Positions 15,908-24,682 of a stretch of DNA of 50,083 nt are shown one piece after another. The number at the start of each line of letters is the position of its first letter. Within the stretch, counting starts at the first letter, position 1. The DNA is from Sphingomonas melonis. GTDB taxonomy: Bacteria; Pseudomonadota; Alphaproteobacteria; Sphingomonadales; Sphingomonadaceae. The notes under the pieces are model-generated. The model did not search any database and had not been told where the DNA came from. It worked only from the letters and a program-made list of their open reading frames with translations. The DNA is taken from the NCBI RefSeq assembly GCF_013409985.1, contig NZ_JACCBY010000011.1:1-50083 (forward strand). Direction: 5' to 3'. The position numbers were made by a program, and so were the translations under genes.

Positions 15908-17380
15908 ATGTCGTCGCTTTCGGCAACGAAGGGGTATGCGTTGAACGATCGACAGGCAGCGGCAGTGACGCAGAGTGAGGCGCAGCGCGCCTGGGCTCGC
16001 GTCCGCAGCAACCTGCGCGAATCCGCCGGCGCGCGGCTCTTCGAGCAATGGCTGAAGCCGATGGAGCTGATCGAGGACGGCGACCCCGAATCGATCCGCC
16101 TCGGCCTGCCCTCGGCGTTCATGACCAACTGGGTCCGCAATCATTATGCCGACCGCCTGCTGCTTGAATTCCGCGCGCTGATGCCCGGCGTACGCGGCGT
16201 GTCGATCGAGACGCGCATGGCTGCCCCGGCGGCGATCAAGCTCGTCGCCGAGACCGCCGAGCCGGCCGCCGCCGCGCCCGCGCCGGCACCCGCTCCGCTT
16301 GCCGCACCGGCCCCGGTGCCGCTCGCGGTCGTGACGCCGCTGCGTCCCGCTGCCGAACGCCCGCCGCTCGATCCGCGCTTCACCTTCGACCGGTTCGTCG
16401 TCGATGCCGCCAACCGCGTCGCCTTCAACGCCGCGCGCCTGCTCGCCGAGCCCGGCGTGCCGCGCTTCAGCCCGCTGTTCCTCCATTCGGGGACGGGGCA
16501 GGGCAAGACCCACCTGATGCACGCGATCGGCCATGCCTTCCTCGCCGCGCATCCCGACGCGATCGTGCTGTGCATGTCGGCCGAGCGCTTCATGTTCGAT
16601 TTCGTCGCGGCGATGCGCGCGCGCGACACGCACAGCTTCAAGCAGCGCCTGCGCGGCGCCGACCTGCTGCTGATCGACGACCTGCAGTTCATCGCCGGCA
16701 AGGACGCGACGCAGGAGGAGTTCTTCCACACGGTCAACGAGATCATGAGCGCCGGCAAGCGCCTCGTCATCTCCGCCGACCGCTGTCCGCAGGCGCTCGA
16801 CGGCGTCGAGGCGCGGATCGTCAGCCGCATGTCGGTCGGCCTCGTCGCCGACATCAAGGCGCCCGATCTCACGTTGCGCCGGACTATACTGGACAGGAAA
16901 CTTGCAGACCTGCCCGAGGCGAAGGTCCCCAATGAGGTGCTCGACCTGCTCGCGGCGCGCATCCACGCCAACATCCGCGAGCTGGAGGGCGCGCTCAACC
17001 GCGTCGTCGCTTATGCGCAGCTCACCGGCGACCGCATCGACCTCGACTTCGCGGTGGCGACGCTCGGCGACGTGCTGCGCGGGGCGCAGCGCCGGGTGAC
17101 GATCGACGAGATCCAGAAGCTGGTCAGCCAGCATTTCGAACTGAAGCCGCTGGAGCTGATCTCCGCACGCCGCAGCCGCGCGGTCGCCCGCCCGCGTCAG
17201 ATCGCCATGTATCTGGCCAAGCGCCTGACCACCCGCTCGCTGCCCGAGATCGGCCGCAAGTTCGGCGGCCGCGATCATTCGACCGTGATCCACGCCGTCC
17301 GCAAGATCGAGGAACTCCGCGACCAGGACCGCGACATCGACGCCGCCGTCCGCACGCTGATGCGCGAACTCGAGGCGTAG
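15908..17380 (+). CDS. dnaA: Chromosomal replication initiator protein DnaA
   Basis: 490 residues. It binds DnaA boxes and melts the origin. Domain I is residues about 22-100 (AWARVRSNLRESAGARLFEQWLKPME). Domain II is an Ala/Pro-rich linker at about 118-148. Domain III AAA+ starts near 155 with the Walker A S-G-T-G-Q-G-K-T (194-201) and Walker B LLLIDD (253-258). Domain IV carries the DNA-reading GGRDHSTVIHAV at 453-464. The Walker A has Gln where many DnaA proteins have Leu (GLGKT). The ATG at 15908 has a weak ribosome site; a TTG at 15941, with AAGGGG in front, gives a protein 11 residues shorter and is a fair alternative. Confidence 0.97.
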   Translation: MSSLSATKGYALNDRQAAAVTQSEAQRAWARVRSNLRESAGARLFEQWLKPMELIEDGDPESIRLGLPSAFMTNWVRNHYADRLLLEFRALMPGVRGVSIETRMAAPAAIKLVAETAEPAAAAPAPAPAPLAAPAPVPLAVVTPLRPAAERPPLDPRFTFDRFVVDAANRVAFNAARLLAEPGVPRFSPLFLHSGTGQGKTHLMHAIGHAFLAAHPDAIVLCMSAERFMFDFVAAMRARDTHSFKQRLRGADLLLIDDLQFIAGKDATQEEFFHTVNEIMSAGKRLVISADRCPQALDGVEARIVSRMSVGLVADIKAPDLTLRRTILDRKLADLPEAKVPNEVLDLLAARIHANIRELEGALNRVVAYAQLTGDRIDLDFAVATLGDVLRGAQRRVTIDEIQKLVSQHFELKPLELISARRSRAVARPRQIAMYLAKRLTTRSLPEIGRKFGGRDHSTVIHAVRKIEELRDQDRDIDAAVRTLMRELEA

Positions 17381-17565
17381 CCGCGCATCCCGTGTCCCGG
17401 CCGGCAACCGGCGGATGTCACGGCGAAGCAGGGCAGCTGTCATATTTCCATCATAGACGGAAACGCGTCCCGTCATGGAATGGCGCGAGCCACCTGCCGA
17501 CCGGATGACGTCTGCGCGCCAGCCGATTGCATCACGGCTCGACGGGATCGACATCCACTCCAATT

Positions 17566-17760
17566 CCTCCCCGCCAGGGGGAGGTGGCGCGGCGCAGCCG
17601 TGACGGAGGGGGAGGTAAACGATGTCTGAGGTAGCGTGTACTCCCCGCCATGCCTTCGGCATGCCGCAGTGCCGGGTCGCACATGCCCCCGGCATGTGCT
17701 CGGCATGTGCTCGGATTGCCGGGGCCAAATCCAACCCGGCACTCCCCTGCGGGGGAGGAA
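17566..17760. repeat. REP-like GC-rich repeat cluster
   Basis: CCTCCCCGCCAGGGGGAGG (17566-17584) is a hairpin, followed by GGCGCAGCCGTGACGGAGGGGGAGG ending at 17615. A second hairpin, CTCCCCTGCGGGGGAG, lies at 17742-17757. Related segments appear near 718-752 and 24548-24680, so this is a dispersed family. All copies I see are between genes or in debris. Confidence 0.65.
17690..17711. repeat. Tandem duplication of an 11-mer
   Basis: CGGCATGTGCT occurs twice in direct succession at 17690-17700 and 17701-17711, followed by another CGG. It lies inside the repeat cluster downstream of dnaA. Nothing in the neighbourhood indicates a function. Confidence 0.8.
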
Positions 17761-17847
17761 TCGGCCTGGATGTATATCCCGCCTAGGACCTATCGAAACG
17801 CCGCCGCGCGAGAGAACCGGCCGGCCGCGCTGATCGGCGGCGTCCCG

Positions 17848-18861
17848 TCAGAGCACCAGCCCCATCGCCTCCTGCGCCTTCCGCAGCACCGGCACCGCGA
17901 GCGCGCGCGCCTTGTCCGCGCCCTTCTCCAGGATCGCGTCGATCGCGCTGCGATCGTCGAGCAGCCGCACCATCTCGTCGCGGATCGGCCCGAGGGTCGC
18001 GACCGCCAGATCGGCGAGGTCCGGCTTGAACGCCCCGAACCCCTTGCCGGCATAGTCCGCCAGCACGTCGGCAGGCGTCCGATCGGCCAGCGCTGCGAAG
18101 ATCGTCAGCAGATTGCGCGCCTCCGGCCGCTCCGCCAGTTCCTCGATGCTCGCCGGCAGCACGTCGGGATCGGTCTTCGCCTTGCGGAACTTGTCGGCGA
18201 TCACCTCGTCCGAATCGATCAGCTTGACCACCGATTGCTCCGACGGGTTCGACTTGGACATCTTCGCCGACGCATCGCGCAGCGACATGATCCGCGGCGC
18301 CGCCGCGCTCACCAGCGGTTCGGGCAGGGTGAACAGGTCGGTCGCGTAATCGCCGTTGAACTTGGTCGCGATATCGCGCGCCAGCTCCAGATGCTGCTTC
18401 TGGTCCTCGCCGACCGGCACGTGCGTCGTGTTGTAGAGCAGGACGTCCGCCGCCATCAGCACCGGATAGTCGTACAGCCCGACGCTGGCGCCCTCGCGGT
18501 TCTTGCCCGCCTTGTCCTTGAACTGCGTCATGCGGTTCAGCCAGCCGACCCGCGCGACATTGTTGAGCAGCCACGCCATCTCGCTATGCGCGGGGACGCG
18601 CGCCTGGTTGAACAGGATCGAACGGTCGGGATCGATCCCCGCCGCCACCAGCGTCGCGGTCATCTCGATCGTATGCGCGCGCAGGTCGGCGGGCGCGATC
18701 CATTCGGTCAGCCCGTGCAAATCGGCGATGAAATAGAGCGTCTCGCCGCCCTCCGCCTGGATCGCATTCTGCTGCGCGACCCATTGCTTCACCGCGCCGA
18801 GGTAATTGCCGAGGTGGAGGTTGCCGGTAGGCTTGATCCCGGAGACGACGCGCTTTGCCAT
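17848..18861 (-). CDS. trpS: Tryptophanyl-tRNA synthetase
   Basis: 337 residues, class I synthetase charging tRNA-Trp. Visible motifs: SGIKPTGNLHLGNYLGAVKQW at the N-terminus, where TGNLHLGN is the HIGH-type motif; FNQARVPAHSEMAWLLNNVARVGWLNRMTQFKDKAGK; DVLLYNTTHVPVGEDQKQHLELARDIA; and KMSKS near residue 198 that closes on ATP. Start ATG at 18861 lies eight bases after the murJ stop, so the two are co-transcribed. Confidence 0.96.
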   Translation of the reverse strand: MAKRVVSGIKPTGNLHLGNYLGAVKQWVAQQNAIQAEGGETLYFIADLHGLTEWIAPADLRAHTIEMTATLVAAGIDPDRSILFNQARVPAHSEMAWLLNNVARVGWLNRMTQFKDKAGKNREGASVGLYDYPVLMAADVLLYNTTHVPVGEDQKQHLELARDIATKFNGDYATDLFTLPEPLVSAAAPRIMSLRDASAKMSKSNPSEQSVVKLIDSDEVIADKFRKAKTDPDVLPASIEELAERPEARNLLTIFAALADRTPADVLADYAGKGFGAFKPDLADLAVATLGPIRDEMVRLLDDRSAIDAILEKGADKARALAVPVLRKAQEAMGLVL

Positions 18862-18869
18862 GATGGGCC

Positions 18870-20432
18870 TTATCTGGAACGGATGAGCTGACGAACGTCC
18901 GCGGGGCGCAGCGCGCCGGTCGCGAACACGGCGAGCGCATAGACCAAGGTGCCGGTCCCGACCAGCACCGCCATCGCCCCCCAGCGCGCAAGGTTGCTAC
19001 CCGACACATAGGGCGCGAACAGGTCGTTGAGGAAGAACATCACCCCGCCCATCACCAGCGCGGCGACCAGCAGCCGGGGCGCCCGCCGGACCAGTTGCGC
19101 GTCGGGCACGAACTGCCCCCGCCGGCGCAACGTCCGGTAGAGGAGCGCGACGTTGACCGTGCTCGCGATCGCGGTGGCGAGCGGCGGCCCCATATGCTGG
19201 AGCGGCACGATCAGCAGCAGGTTGAGCACGAGGTTCACCACCATCGAGATCGTCGCATAGCGCACCGGCGTCCGCGTGTCGGCGCGGGCGTAATAGCCCG
19301 GCGTCAGCACCTTGACGAGGATGTAGGACGGCAGCCCGATCGAGAAGGCGGCGAGCGCCTGCGCGGTGGCATGCGCCGCGGTTGCGGTGAAATGGCCGTG
19401 CTGGAACAGGGCGGCGACGATCGGCACGCCGCAGACGATCAGCGCCACCGTCGCCGGCAGCGTCAGGAACAGCGCCAGCTCCATGCCGCGGTTCTGCGTC
19501 GCCATCGCCGCCGCTTCGTCGCCCTTGCCGAGCTGGCGCGAGATCGTCGGCAGCAGCACCGTGCCGAGGCCGATGCCGACCAGTCCGAGCGGCAACTGGT
19601 TCAGCCGGTCGGCCATATAGATATAGGTCACCGAGCCGTGGCTGAGCAGCGAGGCGGCGAGCGCGGTCGATACCACCAGGTTGATCTGCACCGCGCCCGC
19701 ACCCGCCGCCGCGGGCCAGATCAGCGCGAGCAGCGCCTTGACATCCGGCCCCAGCCGCGGCGCCTTGACGCGCAGATGCACCCCCGCCTTGCGGCAGGCG
19801 AAATAGAGCCAGGCGAGCTGCAACGCTCCCGAAACCGTCACCGCAATCGCCTGGTTGCGGGCGGTGACCAGCGGCAGGGTGCTGTGGAAGACGAGCAGCG
19901 CGACGATCAGCGTCAGGTTGAGCAGGATCGGCGCCGCCGCCGCCACCCAGAAGCGATGCAGCGAATTGAGGATGCCGCCGAGCAGCGAGACGAGGCTGAT
20001 CAGCAGCAGATAGGGAAAGGTGAGGCGGCAGAGATGGACGACATAGGCGAACTGTTCGTGCGAGGCGTCATTGAAGCCCCAGGTCAGCAGCCAGGTCACC
20101 GGCCATGCCGCGATCTCGATGAGCACCGTCATGCCGATCAGGATCGGCAGCAGCACCGACAGCGCATCCTCGGCGAAACGCACCCCGGTCGGCAGGCCGT
20201 CACCCTCGGCTTCGGCCACCTTGCGGTTGAACATCGGGATGAACGCCGCCGAGAACGCCCCTTCCGCGAACAGCGCGCGGAACAGATTGGGCAGGCGGAA
20301 GGCGATGAGGAAGGCATCGGAGGCGAACCCCGCGCCGACGAAGCGCGCGAACAGCGCGTCGCGCACCAGCCCCAGCACCCGGCTGGCGAGCGTCAGCCCG
20401 CCGACCGAGCCCAGGGCCTTGGTCAGATTCAC
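18870..20432 (-). CDS. murJ: Lipid II flippase MurJ
   Basis: 520 residues starting at a GTG. A MOP-superfamily transporter with about 14 membrane helices that flips the peptidoglycan precursor lipid II. The beginning MNLTKALGSVGGLTLASRVLGLVRDALFARFVGAG and the following DAFLIAFRLPNLFRALFAEGAFSAAFIPMF are the MurJ N-terminal signature, including the Arg residues lining the cavity. Later LNQLPLGLVGIGLGTVLLPTISRQL is also typical. It lies 24 bases after secB and eight before trpS, one leftward transcript. Confidence 0.96.
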   Translation of the reverse strand: MNLTKALGSVGGLTLASRVLGLVRDALFARFVGAGFASDAFLIAFRLPNLFRALFAEGAFSAAFIPMFNRKVAEAEGDGLPTGVRFAEDALSVLLPILIGMTVLIEIAAWPVTWLLTWGFNDASHEQFAYVVHLCRLTFPYLLLISLVSLLGGILNSLHRFWVAAAAPILLNLTLIVALLVFHSTLPLVTARNQAIAVTVSGALQLAWLYFACRKAGVHLRVKAPRLGPDVKALLALIWPAAAGAGAVQINLVVSTALAASLLSHGSVTYIYMADRLNQLPLGLVGIGLGTVLLPTISRQLGKGDEAAAMATQNRGMELALFLTLPATVALIVCGVPIVAALFQHGHFTATAAHATAQALAAFSIGLPSYILVKVLTPGYYARADTRTPVRYATISMVVNLVLNLLLIVPLQHMGPPLATAIASTVNVALLYRTLRRRGQFVPDAQLVRRAPRLLVAALVMGGVMFFLNDLFAPYVSGSNLARWGAMAVLVGTGTLVYALAVFATGALRPADVRQLIRSR

Positions 20433-20456
20433 GTGATTGCGCCCCCGGGCCGTGGA

Positions 20457-20966
20457 TCAGGCGTGGCCGACGTCGCCGACCGAGAAGGCGCCGTTCTGCT
20501 CGGCCTGCTGCAGGTAGAGCTGCGCGAAGTCGATCGGCTCGAGCAGCAGCGGCGGGAAGCCGCCGTCGCGCACGCAGTCGGCGAGCACGCGGCGCGCGAA
20601 GGGGAAGAGCAGCCGCGGCGCTTCGCCGAGCAGGAACGGCTGCACCGCATCGGCGGGGACGTTGCGCAGCCCGAACAGGCCGGCATAGGTCAGGTCGACG
20701 ATGAACGCGGTCTGGCCCTCGGCCTCCGCTTTGACGTCGATCTTCAGCAGCACCTCGTGCACCTCCTCGCCGACCTGCGCGGTGCCGATGTTGAACTGCA
20801 CGTCGATCGCGGGCGGGTTGGGGTTCTGGAAGATCGCCGGCGCGTTCGGATTCTCGAATGAGAGATCCTTGACGTATTGCGAGATCAGCCCGGCGGCGGG
20901 GGCGCTGTCCGCACCGTTGGTCGCCGACTGCATGTCGATCGAAGTGCCGTTGTCCTGGTCGGCCAT
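20457..20966 (-). CDS. secB: Protein-export chaperone SecB
   Basis: 169 residues. A cytoplasmic tetrameric chaperone that keeps preproteins unfolded and hands them to SecA. The core is recognisable: ISQYVKDLSFENPNAPAIF, VQFNIGTAQV, EVLLKIDVKAEAEGQTAFIVDLTYAGLF, EAPRLLFPFARRVLADCVRDGGFPPLLLEPIDFAQLY. I chose the ATG at 20966, giving MADQDNG; longer frames upstream are not supported. Divergent from the Tim44-like gene, an arrangement typical of alphaproteobacteria. Confidence 0.96.
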   Translation of the reverse strand: MADQDNGTSIDMQSATNGADSAPAAGLISQYVKDLSFENPNAPAIFQNPNPPAIDVQFNIGTAQVGEEVHEVLLKIDVKAEAEGQTAFIVDLTYAGLFGLRNVPADAVQPFLLGEAPRLLFPFARRVLADCVRDGGFPPLLLEPIDFAQLYLQQAEQNGAFSVGDVGHA

Positions 20967-21160
20967 GGGAATGATCCTCGAATGAAGCGGAAAAAGCGGG
21001 GACCGAAGCCGCAACTCGGGCGTTCGGTGCCGATGGCGCCCGCGCCTAGCAGCGCCCGAACCCGGTTTCAACGGCCTGGGTTCAAAAGCCTGCGGGCCGA
21101 AACCCCAGGTTTGAATTGCAGGGGTTTTCGGCCTATGTATCGGTCAAGATCGGAGGCACG

Positions 21161-21811
21161 GTGTTTTACGTAGTTCTACTCGCGATGGTGGCGGCGTTTC
21201 TGGCGCTGCGCCTGTACAGCGTGCTCGGCAAACGCACCGGCCACGAACAGCAGCCGCTGCCGCGCGCGGCCGACGACCGTCCCGCCGCGATCGCGCTCGC
21301 GCCGCGCCCCATCGACGCGTCGGTCGAGGCGCGCGAGCCGGTCAACCGCAACATCGAACCGCGTGCCGAGGCCGGCCTGCGGGCGATCATCGCCGGTGAG
21401 CAGGGCTTCGACGTCAACCAGTTCCTGTCCGGCGCGCAGGCGGCCTATCGCATGACGCTGGAGGCCTTCTGGGCCGGCGACGAGGCGGCGCTCGCCGATC
21501 TCGCCGAACCCGATGTGGTTCGCGCCTTCGGTGAGGCGATCGCCGCCCGCCGCGAGGCGGGCGAGACGCTGGAGAACCGCCTGGTCTCGATCGAGCGCGC
21601 GGTGATCTCCGATGCCTCGCTGGAGGGCCGCGACGCGCGGATCACCGTGCGCTTCGATGCGGACATCGCCGCCGTGACCCGCGACGCCGAGGGCAACGTG
21701 ATCGCCGGGTCGCTGACCGACGCGGTCGAGACCCACGACGTCTGGACCTTCGCGCGCACGCTCAAGAGCCGCGACCCCAATTGGAAGCTCGCCGACACCG
21801 ACGAGGCGTAA
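21161..21811 (+). CDS. Tim44-like domain protein
   Basis: 216 residues from a GTG at 21161, chosen because GGAGG lies seven bases in front; an upstream in-frame codon lacks such a site. Residues 2-20 (FYVVLLAMVAAFLALRLYSVL) are one membrane anchor. A charged linker follows, then a Tim44/TimA domain from about 75 (AGLRAIIAGEQGFDVNQFLSGAQAAYRMTLEAFWAGDEAAL) to the end (DVWTFARTLKSRDPNWKLADT). Bacterial members, related to the mitochondrial import motor subunit, are thought to work in the inner membrane; the precise partner is unclear. It is followed by mltA and smr, a conserved set. Confidence 0.9.
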   Translation: MFYVVLLAMVAAFLALRLYSVLGKRTGHEQQPLPRAADDRPAAIALAPRPIDASVEAREPVNRNIEPRAEAGLRAIIAGEQGFDVNQFLSGAQAAYRMTLEAFWAGDEAALADLAEPDVVRAFGEAIAARREAGETLENRLVSIERAVISDASLEGRDARITVRFDADIAAVTRDAEGNVIAGSLTDAVETHDVWTFARTLKSRDPNWKLADTDEA

Positions 21812-22632
21812 GACTGCTCGGCGGGTGGCGGATGGTTGAAGTGTCAGCCGCAACACGGGCGCTTATGGGTCCGCTGCGTCCCACCAAGCCCCCACGTCAC
21901 CCCGGACTTGTTCCGGGTTCCACCGCGCCGCAAGTGAACGGCAGGAGGCTCAAGCCTTTCTCCTCGCCGCAGGGTGGACCCCGGAACAAGTCCGGGGTGA
22001 CGGGGTGGGCTTGGCAAGACGACGGACCCGCGCAAACGCTTCTGTGCAATTGCCTTGCCTAGCGACTGCGCGCGGCCGGGTGGTGGAGAGGACGTTGGCC
22101 GGAACGCTGAGCGTACTGTTGCCGCGCGGATGGGGCGCAAGGCGTCCGTCACTTCCACGTTTGACATACCGGACCGATGCGACCTTGGCCGAACCTGAAC
22201 GATCATCGCCGTCGGCAGGACAATCAGTCCCGCGCGGGCGCGGAGATGGACTGCCCAAGGCCGCGTAGGCTTCGCCCCCGGTGCTGGCGGAAGCAACTAC
22301 CGCGGCCGACGAAACGCCTCCGCACCTCCGTGAGAAGACCGCTTCTCAGAAAGCCACGCCGCCACTCACGGCACCATCACCGAGCCCCGCGCTATCCTAC
22401 ACCCACCCCCCGCTGTTATACCGCGTCCATGCCGGTCGCCACCCTCCACCCTCGGCGATGATCGCAGAAACGGAGCCGACCTTCGCGATCGTTTCGGAAG
22501 GTGTCCATGCCACCAACCCGCCGCCCGTCCGCATTTGTCCGCGCAACGATCGCTTAACCCTTGTCGCCACCAGCCGCGTTCGGCACAGCCGCACCATGCC
22601 GCAAGATGTTAGGCGGCCCTACGGGGACTTGG
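21812..22632. other. Gene-free stretch between Tim44-like gene and mltA
   Basis: About 820 bases. It contains the palindromic element at 21895-22002. The rest has short open frames on both strands without ribosome sites and with poor codon patterns, so I call nothing. TTGACA occurs at 22161-22166 but has no fitting -10. No structured RNA motif (SRP loop, RNase P, 6S, tmRNA) is recognisable. Confidence 0.5.
21895..22002. repeat. Palindromic element with 29-bp arms, copy 1
   Basis: Left arm 21895-21923 (starting CGTCACCCCGGACTTGTTCC) and right arm 21974-22002 are complementary at 28 of 29 positions. The element is 108 bases long. A second copy of nearly the same length lies at 26535-26641. It encodes no protein and looks like a small non-autonomous mobile or REP/BIME-like unit. 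Confidence 0.9.
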
Positions 22633-24012
22633 ATGACCGGTAATCGTGCACTCGCCAGCATTGCGCTGGCTCTCGCCCTCAGCGCCTGCGGCGGTCGCGT
22701 CGTGCCGCTCGCCACCGGCAATGCGCCGCCGCGCCAGCCCGGGCGGCAGCCGAGCACCCAGCCGGACCGCCAGCCAAGCCGCCCCGCGGCCCGCCCCGGC
22801 ACCGCCGGCCAGCCGATCGCGAGCGGCCGCAGCTTCGATGGCCGCATCCAGCCCGCCACGCCGCTGCCCGCGGCCCCGGTCGTCGCCAATCCCGGCGCGA
22901 CCACCGCTGCGGCCGCCGGTATCGCCCCCGGTCCCGCGCTCGACACGCTGCCGATCACCGAGGCGCAGGCGGAGGCGGCACGGCAGGCGTTCCTCACCAG
23001 CTGCCCCGGCCTGATGCGCCGCACCGATGCGTCGGGCCTGACCCGCGGCACCGACTGGCAGGCCGCCTGCACCGCCGCCGCCAGCGTGCCACGCGGCGGT
23101 GCACGCAGCTTCTTCACCAGCTATTTCGAGGCGGTCCAGGTCGGCGATGGCAAGGCTTTCGCCACCGGCTATTACGAGCCGGAGATCGCCGCCTCGCGCG
23201 AGCGCCGCGCCGGCTACACCGTGCCGATCTACGCGCGGCCCAACGACCTGATCGACGTGGACCTCGGCAAATTCAGCGACGCGCTCAAGGGCAAGAAGAT
23301 CCGCGGCCGCGTTCAGGGCAGCAATCTCGTGCCCTATTACGATCGCGCCGCGATCGACACCGGCGTGCTCGACGGCAAGGCGCCGGTGCTCGCCTGGGGC
23401 GCCGACGAGGCGTCGGTCTTCTTCCTCCAGATCCAGGGATCGGGCCGCCTGCGCCTGCCCAGTGGCGAGATCATGCGCGTCGGCTACGATACGCAGAACG
23501 GCCGCGATTACACCGGCATCGGCGCGCTGATGAAGGCGCGCGGGCTGCTCCAGCCCGGTCAGACCTCGATGCAGGGCATCGTCGCCTGGCTGCGCGCCCA
23601 TCCCGAAGAGGGGCGGGCGATCATGGCCGAGAACAAGAGCTTCGTCTTCTTCCGCTTGCTCGACACGCCGCCGGTCGGCGCGATGGGCTATGTCGTCAAC
23701 GGCGGGGTCAGCGCCGCGGCCGACGTGAAATACGTGCCGCTCGGTGCGCCGGTGTTCCTGTCGATGGACCGTCAGGACGCGAGCGGCCTGTGGGTGGCGC
23801 AGGACACCGGCGGCGCGATCAAGGGCGCCAACCGCTTCGACACCTTCTGGGGCGCGGGCGCGGTGGCGGAGGCGACCGCGGGCGGGATGGCGGCGCGTGG
23901 CACCGCCTTCCTGCTGCTGCCGGTCGGCACGCTCGCGCGGGTCCGGCCCGACCGCTACACGCCGTCCGCGGCCGATTACGGGGCAGGGGCCGGTGCGCCA
24001 GCTCAACCCTGA
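22633..24012 (+). CDS. mltA: Membrane-bound lytic murein transglycosylase A
   Basis: 459 residues. It cleaves glycan strands of peptidoglycan, forming 1,6-anhydro ends. A lipoprotein signal MTGNRALASIALALALSAC with lipobox LSAC puts the lipid on Cys19, so it sits in the outer membrane facing the periplasm. A Pro/Arg/Gln-rich linker follows (about 20-85). The MltA domain has FFTSYFEAVQVGDGKAFATGYYEPEI, YARPNDLIDVDLG and VFFLQIQGSGRLRLPSGE; the C-terminal 3D domain has VPLGAPVFLSMDRQD, WVAQDTGGAIKGANRFDTFWG with the catalytic Asp residues. Start ATG 22633 follows GGGGA. Overlaps smr by 20 bases. Confidence 0.94.
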   Translation: MTGNRALASIALALALSACGGRVVPLATGNAPPRQPGRQPSTQPDRQPSRPAARPGTAGQPIASGRSFDGRIQPATPLPAAPVVANPGATTAAAAGIAPGPALDTLPITEAQAEAARQAFLTSCPGLMRRTDASGLTRGTDWQAACTAAASVPRGGARSFFTSYFEAVQVGDGKAFATGYYEPEIAASRERRAGYTVPIYARPNDLIDVDLGKFSDALKGKKIRGRVQGSNLVPYYDRAAIDTGVLDGKAPVLAWGADEASVFFLQIQGSGRLRLPSGEIMRVGYDTQNGRDYTGIGALMKARGLLQPGQTSMQGIVAWLRAHPEEGRAIMAENKSFVFFRLLDTPPVGAMGYVVNGGVSAAADVKYVPLGAPVFLSMDRQDASGLWVAQDTGGAIKGANRFDTFWGAGAVAEATAGGMAARGTAFLLLPVGTLARVRPDRYTPSAADYGAGAGAPAQP

Positions 24013-24544
24013 CGAGGCCGATCTGTGGGCGCGCGTGATGGCGACGGTGAAGCCGCTGCGCGCGGTCGCGGCGCCGACGCGTCCCGCGCCCGCTCCGGCG
24101 CCGCCCAAGGCGACCAAGCCTTCCAAGGCGCTGACCCGCGCGATGGCCACGCGCCCGCCGCTCGCCAAGGCCGTCGCCGCGCCCCCGCCACCCCGCCAGA
24201 ACACGCTCGACGGCAGTTGGGACAAGCGCCTGACCCGCGGCATCGTCAGCCCCGACAGTTCGATCGACCTCCACGGCCACACGTTGAGTTCGGCGCATGC
24301 GATGCTCGACGACGGCCTGTCGCGCGCCATCGCGCGCGGCGACCGCGTGCTGCTGCTGGTGACGGGCAAGCCGCCGCGGCCGGAGAGCGAACGCCCGCAT
24401 GCGCGCGGCGCGATCCGTGCCGCGATCGCCGATTGGCTGGCGGCGTCGCGTCATGCCGATGCGATCGCTGCGGTAAGGGGCGCACACCCGCGCCACGGCG
24501 GGCAGGGGGCGCTCTATATCGTGCTGCGGCGGGGGAAGGCGTAA
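23993..24544 (+). CDS. Smr/MutS2-type domain protein
   Basis: 183 residues from a GTG at 23993, which yields the usual family beginning (RQLNPDEADLWARVMATVKPL) and lies inside the end of mltA; the next ATG at 24038 would trim that conserved segment. An Ala/Pro/Lys-rich linker spans about 22-72. The Smr domain begins near 93 with IDLHGHTLSSAHAML and continues RGDRVLLLVTGK, HPRHGGQGALYIVLRR. Smr domains are small nucleases or nucleic-acid binders. The role of the alphaproteobacterial mltA-linked version is not established. Confidence 0.9.
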   Translation: MRQLNPDEADLWARVMATVKPLRAVAAPTRPAPAPAPPKATKPSKALTRAMATRPPLAKAVAAPPPPRQNTLDGSWDKRLTRGIVSPDSSIDLHGHTLSSAHAMLDDGLSRAIARGDRVLLLVTGKPPRPESERPHARGAIRAAIADWLAASRHADAIAAVRGAHPRHGGQGALYIVLRRGKA

Positions 24545-24547
24545 CAC

Positions 24548-24680
24548 TTCTCCCGTCAGGGGGTGGGACAGCGCGCTGCGCTGACGCAGCGGAGGACGGG
24601 CGGCGTTACACGCGATAAGCCACCGCGTCCGCCTCTCCACCACCCGGCTACGCGGGACAATCTCCCTCTGGCGGGGGAGG
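24548..24680. repeat. GC-rich degenerate repeat between smr and dapE
   Basis: CTTCTCCCGTCAGGGGGTGGG (about 24547-24567) at one end and CTCCCTCTGGCGGGGGAG (24662-24679) at the other are self-complementary and resemble the ends of the cluster at 17566-17760. Between are smaller palindromes (GCGCGCTGCGCTGACGCAGCG). It fills nearly the whole gap between two convergent genes and might also serve as a bidirectional terminator. Confidence 0.6.
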
Positions 24681-24682
24681 AT

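Larger units (their letters stand above)
17381..17847. other. Gene-free stretch between dnaA and trpS with repeats
   Basis: The 3' ends of dnaA and trpS converge on about 470 bases with no credible gene and no strong terminator. The stretch contains a GC-rich repeat cluster (17566-17760), a tandem 11-mer (17690-17711), and short palindromes built on GCATGC/GCATGT. Short open frames on both strands lack ribosome sites and use atypical codons. Confidence 0.6.

Noticed and set aside
22161..22166. TTGACA as a promoter for mltA
   Set aside because: No acceptable -10 at 16-18 bases and it lies more than 450 bases from the gene.
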